The translations under genes and the position numbers were made by a program. Positions 23,721 through 32,636 of a DNA stretch of 39,368 bases are shown piece after piece; the stretch's first letter is position 1; each line of letters opens with the position of its first letter. The notes beneath the pieces were generated by a model. It was not told the origin of the DNA, did no database searches, and worked only from the letters and a program-made list of their open reading frames with translations. Origin of the DNA: Collinsella aerofaciens (GTDB lineage Bacteria > Actinomycetota > Coriobacteriia > Coriobacteriales > Coriobacteriaceae); assembly GCF_902364945.1 (NCBI RefSeq), contig NZ_CABJFS010000015.1:1-39368 (forward strand). The letters are read 5' to 3'.

Positions 23721-25796
23721 TTACTTAGCGCGACCCTCCTCATAGCGCTCGACCAGCTTGGCCTGAACGTCATAAGGCACCTGCTCATAGCCTGCGGGCT
23801 TCATGGTAAAGTCGCCCGTGCCGCGCGTGATAGAGCGCAGGCGCGTCGAATAATCCGTCAGCTCGGCCAGCGGCGCCTGGGCAATGACCACGGTATCACC
23901 GCGCTCGTCGGTCTCCATGCCCGTCACGCGACCGCGCGAGGCCGAGATGTCGCCCATCACGGCGCCGGCATAGCTCTCGGGGATCGTCACCGTGATTTCC
24001 TCGATGGGCTCCAGCACCACCGGGTCGGCATCGGCACATGCCTTGCGCAGGCCAATGCGAGCCGCCGCGCGGAACGCCATCTCGTTGGAGTCGACGCTGT
24101 GATACGAGCCGTCGTACACAGCCACACGAATGCCCGTAAGCGGGTAGCCGGCAATAATGCCGTCCTTCATGGTCTCCTGGACGCCCTTGTCCACGGCGGG
24201 AATCAGCGAGCGCGGAATACGGCCGCCTACGACCTCGTCCACAAACTCATAGCCATCGCTCGTGCCGTCGGGCCCAATGAGTGGCTCAACGCGCAGCCAG
24301 CAGTCGCCATACTGACCGGCACCGCCAGTCTGCTTCTTATGACGACCCTGGGCACTTGCCGTGCGGCGGATGGTCTCGCGATACGGAATACGGATCGGCA
24401 CGCTCTTGGCAGCGACCTTGGTGCGGTCCTCCAGGCGATTGAGCAGGACCGAAACCTGTGCCTCGCCCACCGCCGAGATAATGGTCTGGCCGGTCTCCTC
24501 GTCGCGGTCGATGCTCATGGTTGGATCGGCCTTGCAGGCCTTCTCGATAAACGTGTAGAGCTTCTCCTCGTCGCCGCGATTCTCGGCCTCGATGGCGATG
24601 CGGTACTGCGAGTTGGGGAACTTAAACGCCGCCGCCTCGACCTTACCGGTAATGGAGAGCGTATCGCCCGTCTCGGCCGCCAGCTTGGGCGCCACAATAA
24701 TGTCGCCGGCATAGGCGTGACCGACCTCGGTCATGTCGCGGCCGCACATCACATACAGGTGAGCCAGGCGATCGCTCTTGCGGGTACGCGCGTTGATCAG
24801 CTCAAGGCCCGGCTCAAGCGTACCCGTCAGTACTTTGATAAAGCTGATGCGACCCTGCTGCGGATCGGCCAGCGTCTTAAACACAAACGCCACCGGACGA
24901 TCATCGTCACTCGAGATCTTAAGCGAATCGCCGTCGATAAGCGGCATCTCGCCGTAGTCGGTCGGCGCCGGGAAGTACGTGGCAATGTCGTCCATCAGCG
25001 AGTTGACGCCCTGCTCCTTAATGCAATCGCCCGCAAAGACCGGCACAAAGATGCGCTCGGCGATCGCCTTCGACAGCAGGCCTTCAAGCTCCTCCTGCGT
25101 CAGCGTCTCCTCGCCTTCCAGGTACTTCATCATCAGCTCATCGTCGGCCTCGGCCACCAACTCGCACAGATGGTCATGGGCTTCCTCGGCCTGGGCACGA
25201 TACTCCTCGGGAATCTCCGACTCAACGGCCTCGGCGCCGTTGCAGTGGCGCGCCTTCATGCGCACCAGGTCGATGATGCCGTCAAAGTCCTCGCCCTCGC
25301 CCCAGGGAAGAGTCACGGCGCCCAGGCGCGTACCAAAGCGCTCCTGCAGCAGGTCCATTGTGGTCGCAAAGCTGGCCTCGGAGCGCGACAGGCGGTTTAC
25401 GAACACCGCACGCGCCAGGCGCAGGTCCTCGGCGGCATACCAGAGCTTAACCGTCGTAGGCTGCGGGCCGGCCTCGGCGTCGACCACAAACAGAGCCGTC
25501 TCGCAGACGCTCATCGCGGCAAAGGCGTCGCCGATAAAATCGGGGTAGCACGGGGCATCGAGCACATTGATGCGCGCGCCCTTCCAGTCGATCGGCGCAA
25601 TGGTCGTCGAGATGGAAAATGCACGCTTGACCTCTTCGGGGTCATAGTCGAGCGTGGGCCTGGTGCCGTCGTGGCCGCCCAGGCGGGCGGTCTTGCCGGA
25701 AAGGTGGAGCATGGCCTCGGCGAGTGAAGTCTTGCCCACCCCGCCTTGGCCTACGAGCACCACGTTCCTTACGTTACCGGTCTTGGGAGCACCCAT
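23721..25796 (-). CDS. Elongation factor G-like protein
   Basis: This translational-GTPase relative of 691 residues has the EF-G layout: G domain, domain II, and domains III-V ending RLRSITRGTGDFTMKPAGYEQVP. Motif G1 is GQGGVGKT (16-23). G3 is DAPCYPD (80-86) instead of DTPGHVD, and G4 is NRLSR (134-138) instead of NKMD, so guanine binding may be altered. Such EF-G2-type paralogues sit beside the main fusA, which normally lies with rpsL and rpsG and is not here. The role is unsettled: ribosome rescue, recycling or stress. The ATG at 25796 has AAGGAGG upstream. It is transcribed alone. Confidence 0.88.
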   Translation of the reverse strand: MGAPKTGNVRNVVLVGQGGVGKTSLAEAMLHLSGKTARLGGHDGTRPTLDYDPEEVKRAFSISTTIAPIDWKGARINVLDAPCYPDFIGDAFAAMSVCETALFVVDAEAGPQPTTVKLWYAAEDLRLARAVFVNRLSRSEASFATTMDLLQERFGTRLGAVTLPWGEGEDFDGIIDLVRMKARHCNGAEAVESEIPEEYRAQAEEAHDHLCELVAEADDELMMKYLEGEETLTQEELEGLLSKAIAERIFVPVFAGDCIKEQGVNSLMDDIATYFPAPTDYGEMPLIDGDSLKISSDDDRPVAFVFKTLADPQQGRISFIKVLTGTLEPGLELINARTRKSDRLAHLYVMCGRDMTEVGHAYAGDIIVAPKLAAETGDTLSITGKVEAAAFKFPNSQYRIAIEAENRGDEEKLYTFIEKACKADPTMSIDRDEETGQTIISAVGEAQVSVLLNRLEDRTKVAAKSVPIRIPYRETIRRTASAQGRHKKQTGGAGQYGDCWLRVEPLIGPDGTSDGYEFVDEVVGGRIPRSLIPAVDKGVQETMKDGIIAGYPLTGIRVAVYDGSYHSVDSNEMAFRAAARIGLRKACADADPVVLEPIEEITVTIPESYAGAVMGDISASRGRVTGMETDERGDTVVIAQAPLAELTDYSTRLRSITRGTGDFTMKPAGYEQVPYDVQAKLVERYEEGRAK

Positions 25797-26040
25797 GATG
25801 ACCTCCTTGCAGGGCCGCGCGCAATGCGCGACGCCAACGGGGAGAGTTCGCGGTCGGTGCCGTCCCGGGAGCAGCATGGTCGGCAGCCGAGCCGACTCAC
25901 CCTCCAAATGTCCTATGCCACCACCCTACCCTCACGGACGGCTGTCCATGCATACCTTTCGGCACACGTATGAATACAGGCGGCGAGAGGAAGAGACAAG
26001 CTTGTGGGGCAATTATTGAACCCCGTCGATGTAAACAAAA
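25797..26040. other. Intergenic gap, no gene seen
   Basis: This gap holds the EF-G-like gene's upstream region, transcribed to the left. The stretch 25850-26030 is unremarkable, with no hairpin or open frame that looks real. It ends at the terminator at 26037-26072. Confidence 0.5.
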
Positions 26041-26072
26041 AGCCGCCACAGACCGTAAGACCTGTGGCGGCT
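26037..26072 (-). terminator. Terminator of the amino-acid ABC operon
   Basis: On the minus strand AGCCGCCACAG pairs with CTGTGGCGGCT (26041-26051 with 26062-26072) and is followed by TTTTTGTTTAC. It lies about 35 bases after the stop of the ATP-binding gene. Confidence 0.9.
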
Positions 26073-26106
26073 TCGCCTCAATTAATAGTTGAGTAAATAC
26101 CTGAGT

Positions 26107-26871
26107 CTACCCCTCGATACGGCTCAAGAACTCACGCGTGCGCTGCTCGCGCGGATGGTCGATAACCTGTTCGGCAGATCCCTCCTCGACAATGCGACCG
26201 CCGTCCATAAAGACCACGCGGTCGGCAACATCGCGCGCAAATTGCATCGCGTGGGTCACGATTACCATCGTCATATTCTGCGCCGCCAGGTCCTTAATGA
26301 CACGCAGCACCTCGGCCGTCAGCTCGGGATCGAGCGCCGAGGTCGGCTCGTCAAAGAACAGGATCTCCGGGTCGAGCGCTAGGGCGCGGGCAATACTCAC
26401 GCGCTGCTGCTGACCGCCCGAAAGCTCACACGGAACCTTATTCTCGTTGCCCATAAGCCCCATCTGAGCAATCAATTCATACGCACGAGCTTCCGCCTGC
26501 TCGCGCGGGCGCTTAAGCACGCGGATCGGCGCGTCGATGATGTTTTTCATCACGGTATAGTGCGGGAACAGGTTGTAATTTTGGAACACCAGGCCGAATC
26601 GCGAGCGCGCCTGCTTGGGCACATCGCCCTTCGCATAGACCGCGCCCGATCCCACATCCGTCGCAACCGCAAGGTCGCCAAACGAAAGCGAGCCACCGTC
26701 GAGTGTCTCGAGCAGCGTAGCGCAGCGCAGCAGCGTGGACTTACCGCCACCCGAAGGCCCGATAATCGCCACGACCTCACCGCGCTTGACTTCGAGTGAG
26801 ATATCCTTGAGCACCTCATTGCCGCCAAACGCCTTACGCGCGCTTTCGATTTTCATCACTGAGTTAGTCAT
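26107..26871 (-). CDS. Polar amino-acid ABC importer, ATP-binding protein
   Basis: This ATPase of 254 residues drives the importer encoded just upstream. Walker A is GPSGGGKST, the signature is LSGGQQQRVSIARAL, and Walker B is EILFFDEPTSALD, followed by the switch HAMQFARDVADRV. It is closest in style to GlnQ/HisP-type proteins. The start chosen, ATG at 26871, overlaps the permease stop (ATGACTAA), as is usual in coupled operons; the ATG at 26856 is an alternative. Substrate specificity comes from the binding protein and cannot be fixed beyond polar amino acids. Confidence 0.93.
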   Translation of the reverse strand: MTNSVMKIESARKAFGGNEVLKDISLEVKRGEVVAIIGPSGGGKSTLLRCATLLETLDGGSLSFGDLAVATDVGSGAVYAKGDVPKQARSRFGLVFQNYNLFPHYTVMKNIIDAPIRVLKRPREQAEARAYELIAQMGLMGNENKVPCELSGGQQQRVSIARALALDPEILFFDEPTSALDPELTAEVLRVIKDLAAQNMTMVIVTHAMQFARDVADRVVFMDGGRIVEEGSAEQVIDHPREQRTREFLSRIEG

Positions 26872-27556
26872 GATAATAGTCCAGCTTCTTTTCGGCAGCG
26901 CCCAGCAGCATCTCGACCACAAAGTTAAAGACCCAGTAGATCAACGCCGCAATCGCAAACGGCACCATGCTCACCTGCGAGGCGACCAGCGCCTTGGCGG
27001 TCGAGAACATCTCACCCACGCCAATGGCAAACGCCAGCGACGTGTCCTTGACCAGTGTGATGATCTCGTTGCCCATCGCCGGCAGAATACGCTTGGCGAC
27101 CTGCGGCATCACGATATACAGAAACGTCTGCAGACGCGAGTAGCCCAGCACCTCGGCGGCCTCATATTGACCGCGCGGAATCGACTGCAGGCCCGAGCGA
27201 TAGATCTCGGCAAAGTAGCCGGCGTAGTTGATGATGAATGCCACGACGCACGCCGTCCATTTGGAATCGGGCGTGAGCGAGATGCCAAACACGTAGTACG
27301 GGGCAAAGTAGATCGCAAACATCTGCAGCATAAGCGGCGTGCCGCGCATGACCGAAATATAGATGCGCGCGATCCAGCGAAGCGGCGCAATTTTGCTCAT
27401 GCGCATAAACGCCACGGGAATTCCCAGCGGAATCGACCCCAACAGCGTCAGCACAAACAGCTGCAAGCTGACCAAGAATCCCTGGCCAAGCATCTGCATC
27501 ATGACCTGAATAGACAACCCAAGCTCTCTTTCACAGTAACGGAACAGCGAACCCAA
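26864..27556 (-). CDS. Polar amino-acid ABC importer, permease
   Basis: This membrane protein of 230 residues has about five helices (VSLQLFVLTLLGSIPLGIPVAF; ACVVAFIINYAGYFAEIYR). The coupling loop EAAEVLGYSRLQTFLYIVMPQ contacts the ATPase. It belongs to the His/Glu/Gln/Arg permease family. The start ATG at 27556 has GTTACTGTGAAAGAGAGC ahead, so ribosome binding may use GAAAGAG. It ends inside the ATPase start. A 106-base stem-loop (27563-27669) separates it from the binding-protein gene upstream. Confidence 0.92.
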   Translation of the reverse strand: MGSLFRYCERELGLSIQVMMQMLGQGFLVSLQLFVLTLLGSIPLGIPVAFMRMSKIAPLRWIARIYISVMRGTPLMLQMFAIYFAPYYVFGISLTPDSKWTACVVAFIINYAGYFAEIYRSGLQSIPRGQYEAAEVLGYSRLQTFLYIVMPQVAKRILPAMGNEIITLVKDTSLAFAIGVGEMFSTAKALVASQVSMVPFAIAALIYWVFNFVVEMLLGAAEKKLDYYHD

Positions 27557-27562
27557 TGCTAA

Positions 27563-27669
27563 AGCGGGTTTTCCAGGTGCCCGAGTTTGCCGTGAAAGAG
27601 GAGCGCCGCGTACTAAATGTACGCAAGCGACGGTTTGAACGGCAAAATCGGGTGCCTGGGAAAGCCGCT
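27563..27669. repeat. Imperfect 31-bp inverted repeat inside the ABC operon
   Basis: 27563-27593 pairs with 27639-27669: 26 Watson-Crick pairs, three G-T pairs and two mismatches. Inside, GCGTAC (27608-27613) pairs exactly with GTACGC (27619-27624). All three G-T pairs are G-U only in plus-strand RNA; in the operon's own transcript they would be A-C mismatches. It fills the gap between the permease and binding-protein genes and touches the stop of the latter. Confidence 0.75.
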
Positions 27670-28528
27670 ATTTGAGCACCCAGTTGTCGAAGGAAAGACC
27701 ATAGCTTGAATACTTGTCGCACAGGTCCTTGACCGTGCCGTCCTCGTAGAGCGCCTTGAGTGACTCGGTTACAGCATCGGCCGACTTGGTGTCGCCCTTC
27801 TTAAAGCCGACGGCGTAGTGCTCGCTGGACAGCGGCTTGTCGAGCTGCGTATAGGCATCGGGCTTGGCGGCCAGCTGATACTGAGCGATCGAGAGGTCAC
27901 AGGCAACGGCATCGACCGCACCACTCTCGAGCTGCATAAACGCCGTGTTGTACTCACCGATGGTATCGAGCGTGGCAAACGTCGCGGCCAGATCCTTCTG
28001 GTCGCCCTCGAGCACATCCTGCGCAGCGGAATCAGTCTGGGTAATCACGGTCTTGCCGGCAAGATCCTCCCAGCTCTTGATACCCGCGTCCTTCTTGACC
28101 ACGAGCACCTGCTCATTGAGCATGTACGGCTCGGAGAACGTGTAGTCGTCCTCGCGACCCTCCATGGTAAAGCCGTTCCAGATGCAGTTGATGGCGCCGG
28201 AGTTGAGCAGCGTGTCCTTGGCATCCCAGTCGATGGCCTCGTATTTGACCTCCCAACCCTGCTTATCGGCAACAGCCTTGGCCAGATCGAGATCAAAGCC
28301 GGTGTACTCGCCATCGTCGCCCACAAAACCGTACGGAGGATAGGACTTATCAAAGCCCACCACGAGCTTCTTGGACTCTGCAGCGCCCTTCACATCCTTG
28401 GCCGCGGCAGAGCCAGCAGCGGAGCCCTTGCCGGCACCACCGCCGCAACCGACAAGACCAAGGCCGAGCACCGTGGCAAGCGAGCCGGCTAGACCAACAA
28501 ACTGACGACGAGACATATCGGTGTTCAT
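27668..28528 (-). CDS. Amino-acid ABC importer, substrate-binding lipoprotein
   Basis: This is an extracytoplasmic binding protein (family 3) of 286 residues. The N-terminus is MSRRQFVGLAG with a hydrophobic run and lipobox LVGC; the twin arginines and Cys mark a lipid-anchored, possibly Tat-exported, lipoprotein. The mature part has GFDKSYPPYGFVGDDGEYTGFDLDLAKAVA, the family signature, and WDAKDTLLNSGAINCIWNGFT, an amino-acid-binding region. The ATG at 28528 has AAGGGGG six bases upstream. It is the first gene of the importer operon, with the highest expected expression; the stem-loop after it may lower that of the later genes. Confidence 0.92.
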   Translation of the reverse strand: MNTDMSRRQFVGLAGSLATVLGLGLVGCGGGAGKGSAAGSAAAKDVKGAAESKKLVVGFDKSYPPYGFVGDDGEYTGFDLDLAKAVADKQGWEVKYEAIDWDAKDTLLNSGAINCIWNGFTMEGREDDYTFSEPYMLNEQVLVVKKDAGIKSWEDLAGKTVITQTDSAAQDVLEGDQKDLAATFATLDTIGEYNTAFMQLESGAVDAVACDLSIAQYQLAAKPDAYTQLDKPLSSEHYAVGFKKGDTKSADAVTESLKALYEDGTVKDLCDKYSSYGLSFDNWVLK

Positions 28529-28621
28529 GGTATTCCCCCTTGATAGCACTTTAGTTAGGTAAAGTGAGTCATGTAACGTTCAGAATCATACACTTTACCT
28601 TGATGGAGCACAAGGTTGGGG

Positions 28622-28768
28622 TTGCCCGGCGCGGGCGGGGAGCGGCGCGTAATTAAGTTTCCTGCTCTACAGTCCTGCGCAAGACGGAAAGCACATTAAG
28701 TGCTTTCCTTTGCGTGCGGAACTCGCGATAAACTTAATTACGCGCCGCTCCCCGCCCGCGCCGGGCAA
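28622..28768. repeat. Perfect 39-bp inverted repeat with nested hairpin
   Basis: 28622-28660 is the exact reverse complement of 28730-28768. Each arm has a GC-rich outer part (CCGGCGCGGGCGGGGAGCGG) and an AT-rich inner end (AATTAAGTTT). Between them GGAAAGCAC (28686-28694) pairs with GTGCTTTCC (28700-28708), partly extended by GCGCAA/TTTGCG. There is no gene inside. It lies between the divergent binding-protein and methyltransferase genes. It has the form of a small mobile palindrome or a cruciform. Confidence 0.85.
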
Positions 28769-28876
28769 ACGTCGTTGGGCTTATCACTGACAGGAAATGG
28801 GCGCTTGCATATCGCCCGTTGGCTTGGCACGGTACAATGCTTGCAGCTTTTAATTCATGAATTAGTGGAGTTATTG

Positions 28877-30325
28877 ATGGCAGAATCTCGTGCGGAGCGT
28901 AGGGCTCGTCGTGCTTTGGCGGAGGCGGCTGAGGGGTCGGAGGGGATAAAATCTTCTACGAAATCCAAGTCGTCTCAGGATGCGAAGGGTAAGTCAGCCA
29001 AGGGCAAGGCTAAGGCCAAGCGCCCCAGTTCTCGTCGGAACGAGGACAAGGCATCTCAGACTCGCTCCAAGCGCTCGCATAAAGATCCGGTTTCGTCTGC
29101 GCGTAAGGCTGTGGACCCCAAGTCTCCCTGTTCGATCATGAAAGCTTGCGGTGGGTGTACGGCGCTCAATCGTCCTTATAAGAAGCAGTTGGCGGCCAAG
29201 CAGGCTGCTATGGAGGAGCTGTTTGCTGAGCTCTGCGAGCGCGAGGGCATTAGCGTCGACCCCATTCGCGGTATGGGAGTCACCCTGGGAGACCCGGGCA
29301 AATATCCTGCGCCGCGTGGTTTTCGTCATAAGGCTGCCACTCCGTTTGCTCCCGGCAAAGAGGGCGCTGTCCGCTGCGGCTTTTTTGAACGTGGGACACA
29401 CAGAATCGTTGCTGTTCCTGAATGCCCTGTCGAGGCACCGGGCGCCCGTCAGATTCTCAACGGCATCGCGCGTGAAGCTGAGCGCCTGCACATTCCCGCC
29501 TTTAACGAGGACAAGCATCTGGGCTTGCTCCGCTATGCCGTCGTCCGCTGCGGTTGGCGTACCGACCAGGTCATGGTCACGCTCGTAACCGCTCAGCGCG
29601 ACTTGCCGCATGCGCAGGAGTTCTTTGAGGCTGTCGCCGCACTCAATCCGCACATCGTCACCGTCGCCCAAAACATCAACGGACGCCCCGGCAACGCCAT
29701 CCTCGGCGAGGAAACTCGCATCGTGTATGGCGCCGAATGCATGCGCGACCAGCTGCTCGGCTGCGAGTTCGATATCTCCCCCACCGCGTTTTATCAGACC
29801 AACCCGCAACAGACCGAGCTGCTCTATCAGCTCGCTATCGACGGCATGGATTTGCACCAGGGCGATGTGCTCATGGATGCCTACTGTGGCAGCGGTACCA
29901 TCGGTCTTTGCGCCGCGAAGGATGCCCAGAACAAGGGTATCGGCATTATGCTGCTCGGCGTGGAGCGCAACCCGGCGGGCATTGCCGACGCACGTCGCAA
30001 TGCCGAGCTCAACGGCCTCACCCGCAGCACTTGGTTTATGGCCGACGACGCCACCGACTACATCCTAGATGCCGCCGACAACAACGAGCGGATCGATGTC
30101 CTTTCCATCGACCCGCCGCGCGCCGGCTCCACCCCCGAGTTCCTCGAAGCCGCCTGCGCACTCAAGCCGCGCCGCATCACCTATATCAGCTGCAACCCCG
30201 TGACCCAAGAGCGCGACCTGCACCAGCTCCTCGACGGAGGCTATCGCCTGCTCAAGATCACGCCCGTCGACATGTTCCCCCATACCGACCACACCGAAAC
30301 CGTAGCGGTCCTCGAGCGCCGCTAA
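28877..30325 (+). CDS. TrmA/RumA-family RNA (uracil-5)-methyltransferase
   Basis: This encodes 482 residues. The first ~75 are a Lys/Arg/Ser-rich low-complexity tail (MAESRAERRARRALAEAAEG), likely an RNA-binding extension. Then Cys85, Cys91 and Cys94 (CSIMKACGGC) are three of the iron-sulfur ligands. The SAM site is DAYCGSGTIGL, followed by IDPPRAGS, and the catalytic Cys439 is in YISCNPVT. RumA-type enzymes methylate U1939 or U747 of 23S rRNA; TrmA methylates U54 of tRNA. I cannot choose. The ATG at 28877 follows GTGGAG; the frame is open to 28700 inside the inverted repeat, which I exclude. Confidence 0.9.
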   Translation: MAESRAERRARRALAEAAEGSEGIKSSTKSKSSQDAKGKSAKGKAKAKRPSSRRNEDKASQTRSKRSHKDPVSSARKAVDPKSPCSIMKACGGCTALNRPYKKQLAAKQAAMEELFAELCEREGISVDPIRGMGVTLGDPGKYPAPRGFRHKAATPFAPGKEGAVRCGFFERGTHRIVAVPECPVEAPGARQILNGIAREAERLHIPAFNEDKHLGLLRYAVVRCGWRTDQVMVTLVTAQRDLPHAQEFFEAVAALNPHIVTVAQNINGRPGNAILGEETRIVYGAECMRDQLLGCEFDISPTAFYQTNPQQTELLYQLAIDGMDLHQGDVLMDAYCGSGTIGLCAAKDAQNKGIGIMLLGVERNPAGIADARRNAELNGLTRSTWFMADDATDYILDAADNNERIDVLSIDPPRAGSTPEFLEAACALKPRRITYISCNPVTQERDLHQLLDGGYRLLKITPVDMFPHTDHTETVAVLERR

Positions 30326-30353
30326 TCCACCCCGGTAGATTTTCGGGACAAGA

Positions 30354-30383
30354 AAGGGGGCGGCCCGTCTGGACCGCCCCCTT
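30354..30383. terminator. Terminator between methyltransferase and PHP genes
   Basis: AAGGGGGCGGCC (30354-30365) pairs, with one unpaired A, with 30371-30383. It stands between two converging genes and could end both. Confidence 0.75.
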
Positions 30384-30403
30384 CGCTTGGTTTATGAACT
30401 CCG

Positions 30404-31225
30404 CTACATCCCCTTGCGCAGGTCACACACGCCGGCTGCCGCCATCTCGCGCAGCAGTGTCTCGCGGTCGCGCGTCACGATCAAATCCAGCGGGAAGTGA
30501 ATCTCGTCGAGCATCTTGCGCGCGTGATCGAGCTTGCCAATGGCCATGCCAATGTGGGCATCGGTCGACACGCCAATACCCACGCCCAGCTCGGCGCAGC
30601 GCTCGGCGATCTTGCGGCATACGGCCCAATGCTCAGTGTCGACACCGTGTTCAAGACTATGGTTGTTGATCTCGATGATCTTGTGCTTGGCCTTGGCCGC
30701 CAACAGCACCTCATCGATATCGAACGGCACGCCCGAGCGCCCCGCATGCCCAAGCATGAACACCTTGGGGTGCTCCAGGGCATTGATGTACATCTGGGTC
30801 GTTTGGGCGAGCGTCGCGCCTTCGGCAAACTGCGGGTTATGCACGCTTGCCACCAAATAATCCAAATTACGCGTCACCAAATCGAACAGCGAATGCTCAC
30901 GACTATACGAATCGCCGGCGATATCGAGCGAAACGGGAATGTCTTCGCCAAACAAGCTGCCGTCCAGCGAAACGATATCAGCCTCGGCACCGCGGAGCAC
31001 CAGCACGCCGCTCCAAATGCGCGGCCAGATATCCTGGTTAATAAAGAACTGGAAACTGCGCAGGTCATTGGGGCAAGGCGTAACCATCGAGCTTAAATGA
31101 TCGGCGGAACCGAGCACCTGAAGGCCACGCTCCGCCGCCCAATAGATGTTCTCCTCAATGGTTGAGTACGCATGCGCGGAGAACATCGTATGAGTATGGA
31201 TATCACAGGAAAGCAGGTAGGGCAT
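30404..31225 (-). CDS. PHP-domain phosphoesterase
   Basis: This is a metal-dependent phosphoesterase of the PHP (YcdX-like) family, 273 residues. The metal-binding motifs are CDIHTHTMFSAHAYST at the N-terminus, LGSADH, VLRGAEAD, SVHNPQ, and STDAHI near the C-terminus. It probably cleaves a small phosphate ester in the cytoplasm; the substrate is not known. The ATG at 31225 has AAGGAGACCTG upstream; the frame is open to 31369. Transcribed leftward, with the aminotransferase gene upstream (165-base gap). Confidence 0.88.
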   Translation of the reverse strand: MPYLLSCDIHTHTMFSAHAYSTIEENIYWAAERGLQVLGSADHLSSMVTPCPNDLRSFQFFINQDIWPRIWSGVLVLRGAEADIVSLDGSLFGEDIPVSLDIAGDSYSREHSLFDLVTRNLDYLVASVHNPQFAEGATLAQTTQMYINALEHPKVFMLGHAGRSGVPFDIDEVLLAAKAKHKIIEINNHSLEHGVDTEHWAVCRKIAERCAELGVGIGVSTDAHIGMAIGKLDHARKMLDEIHFPLDLIVTRDRETLLREMAAAGVCDLRKGM

Positions 31226-31325
31226 CAGGTCTCCTTGTCCAGCATGGCCGTCGCGTATATTCATTGTACGCATAGCTTTCGGCAGTCGTAAAACTGCTTC
31301 ATCCCAATCACACAACGGCATAGAC

Positions 31326-31355
31326 AACGGGGTCTGGCTTAACACCAAACCCCGT
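31326..31355 (-). terminator. Hairpin after the aminotransferase gene
   Basis: AACGGGGT (31326-31333) and TGG pair with CCA and ACCCCGTT (ending 31355), with one unpaired base on each side. On the minus strand it lies 36 bases past the aminotransferase stop, but is followed only by GTCTATG, so it is a weak terminator or a palindrome. Confidence 0.5.
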
Positions 31356-31390
31356 TTCACGTAAAACATTGTAAGCAGAGCGCTTTACTT

Positions 31391-32575
31391 TTAACGATAC
31401 TCGTCCGCCAACTGTTTCCAAGCGGGTAGCGAATTGATAATCGTTTCGTAACTCACGCAATAGCCCAGGCGGAACCAACCAGGCATGCCAAAGCTGTCCG
31501 AGGGCACCGCAAGCAGCTCATACTTCTTCGCGCGCTCACAGAACGCATTCGCATCGGGCTCCAGTGCCTTCACCCACAGGTAGAATGCACCATCCGGCTC
31601 AACATAGGTGTAGCCGTACTCCGCTAGTGCGTCGGTAAGCGCGGTGCGGTTGCGAGCATAGGCCTCGACATCACTCGGCTCATCGATGCAATCGATGATC
31701 ACGCGCTGGAAGAGCGCCGGTGCGCACACAAAGCCCAGCGTACGGGCGGCACCCGCAACAGCCGGCATCAGACGCGCCGCCTGCGGGTTGGTGTTGGGAA
31801 CCAAAATCCAGCCCACGCGCTCGCCCGGCAGCGACAGCGACTTGGAGTACGAATAGCACACGACGGCGTGCTCGTAAATCGAGGGCACCCAAGGCACCTC
31901 GGCGCCGTATACAATCTCGCGATACGGTTCATCCGAGATAAGCATAATCGGGTTCTCGGGATCGCGCTTGGCGTTGACCTCGCACAAAACTTTAGCCAGG
32001 CGCGTCAAGGTATCGCGCGTATACACAGCGCCGGTCGGGTTATTGGGCGAGTCGATAATGACGGCAGCCGTCTTATCGGTAATCGCCTTGAGCACGTTAT
32101 CCACGCTCAGCTGGAACGTATCTTCATCGGCGAGCGCCTCGACACACGTACAGCCGGCCTTCTCAATCCACACACGATACTCCGGGAAGTACGGAGCGAT
32201 AACGATGACCTCGTCGCCCGGATTGGTAATCGCGTTGAGCGTACAGGTGAGCGAAGCTGCCGCACCCACCGTCATAAAGACATCCTTGCCCTCATAGCTC
32301 GTGCCAAAACGGCGGTTGAGCGATTCGGCGACGGCTGCACGACATTGTGGCTGGCCAGGCGCGGGCGTATAGCCGTGCAGCTGGTCGCTCGGCAGCTCCA
32401 AGGCCTTCTTAATGGACTCCGCCACGGCAGCAGGCGCCGGAACGCTCGGGTTACCCAGTGAGAAATCGAACACGTTCTCTGCACCGATCTGCGCCTTGCG
32501 TTCAAGGCCATAGCTAAAGATCTCACGGATGATGGAGCTCTCCGCACCGCGAGCATACATACTTTCGTTGATCAT
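31391..32575 (-). CDS. PLP-dependent aminotransferase, class I
   Basis: This aminotransferase of 394 residues is most like AspC-type (aspartate or aromatic) enzymes. It has FSLGNPSVPAPAAV, DSPNNPTGAVY (the conserved PNNPTG), and SDEPYREIVY. The cofactor lysine is Lys245 in YSKSLSLPGERVGW. Substrate range cannot be fixed from sequence. I start at the ATG at 32575, with GAAAGGGG upstream, rather than in the palindrome at 32637-32694. Transcribed alone. Confidence 0.9.
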   Translation of the reverse strand: MINESMYARGAESSIIREIFSYGLERKAQIGAENVFDFSLGNPSVPAPAAVAESIKKALELPSDQLHGYTPAPGQPQCRAAVAESLNRRFGTSYEGKDVFMTVGAAASLTCTLNAITNPGDEVIVIAPYFPEYRVWIEKAGCTCVEALADEDTFQLSVDNVLKAITDKTAAVIIDSPNNPTGAVYTRDTLTRLAKVLCEVNAKRDPENPIMLISDEPYREIVYGAEVPWVPSIYEHAVVCYSYSKSLSLPGERVGWILVPNTNPQAARLMPAVAGAARTLGFVCAPALFQRVIIDCIDEPSDVEAYARNRTALTDALAEYGYTYVEPDGAFYLWVKALEPDANAFCERAKKYELLAVPSDSFGMPGWFRLGYCVSYETIINSLPAWKQLADEYR

Positions 32576-32636
32576 CTGTTCCCCTTTCGCATAGGCGCTA
32601 TTGTACGCTTTAGCCGAGCAAAGCGCCGCAGCAATG

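Noticed and set aside
28700..28876. N-terminal extension of the methyltransferase into the inverted repeat
   Set aside because: The extension has no ribosome site. The ATG at 28877 has GTGGAG upstream and gives a normal N-terminus.
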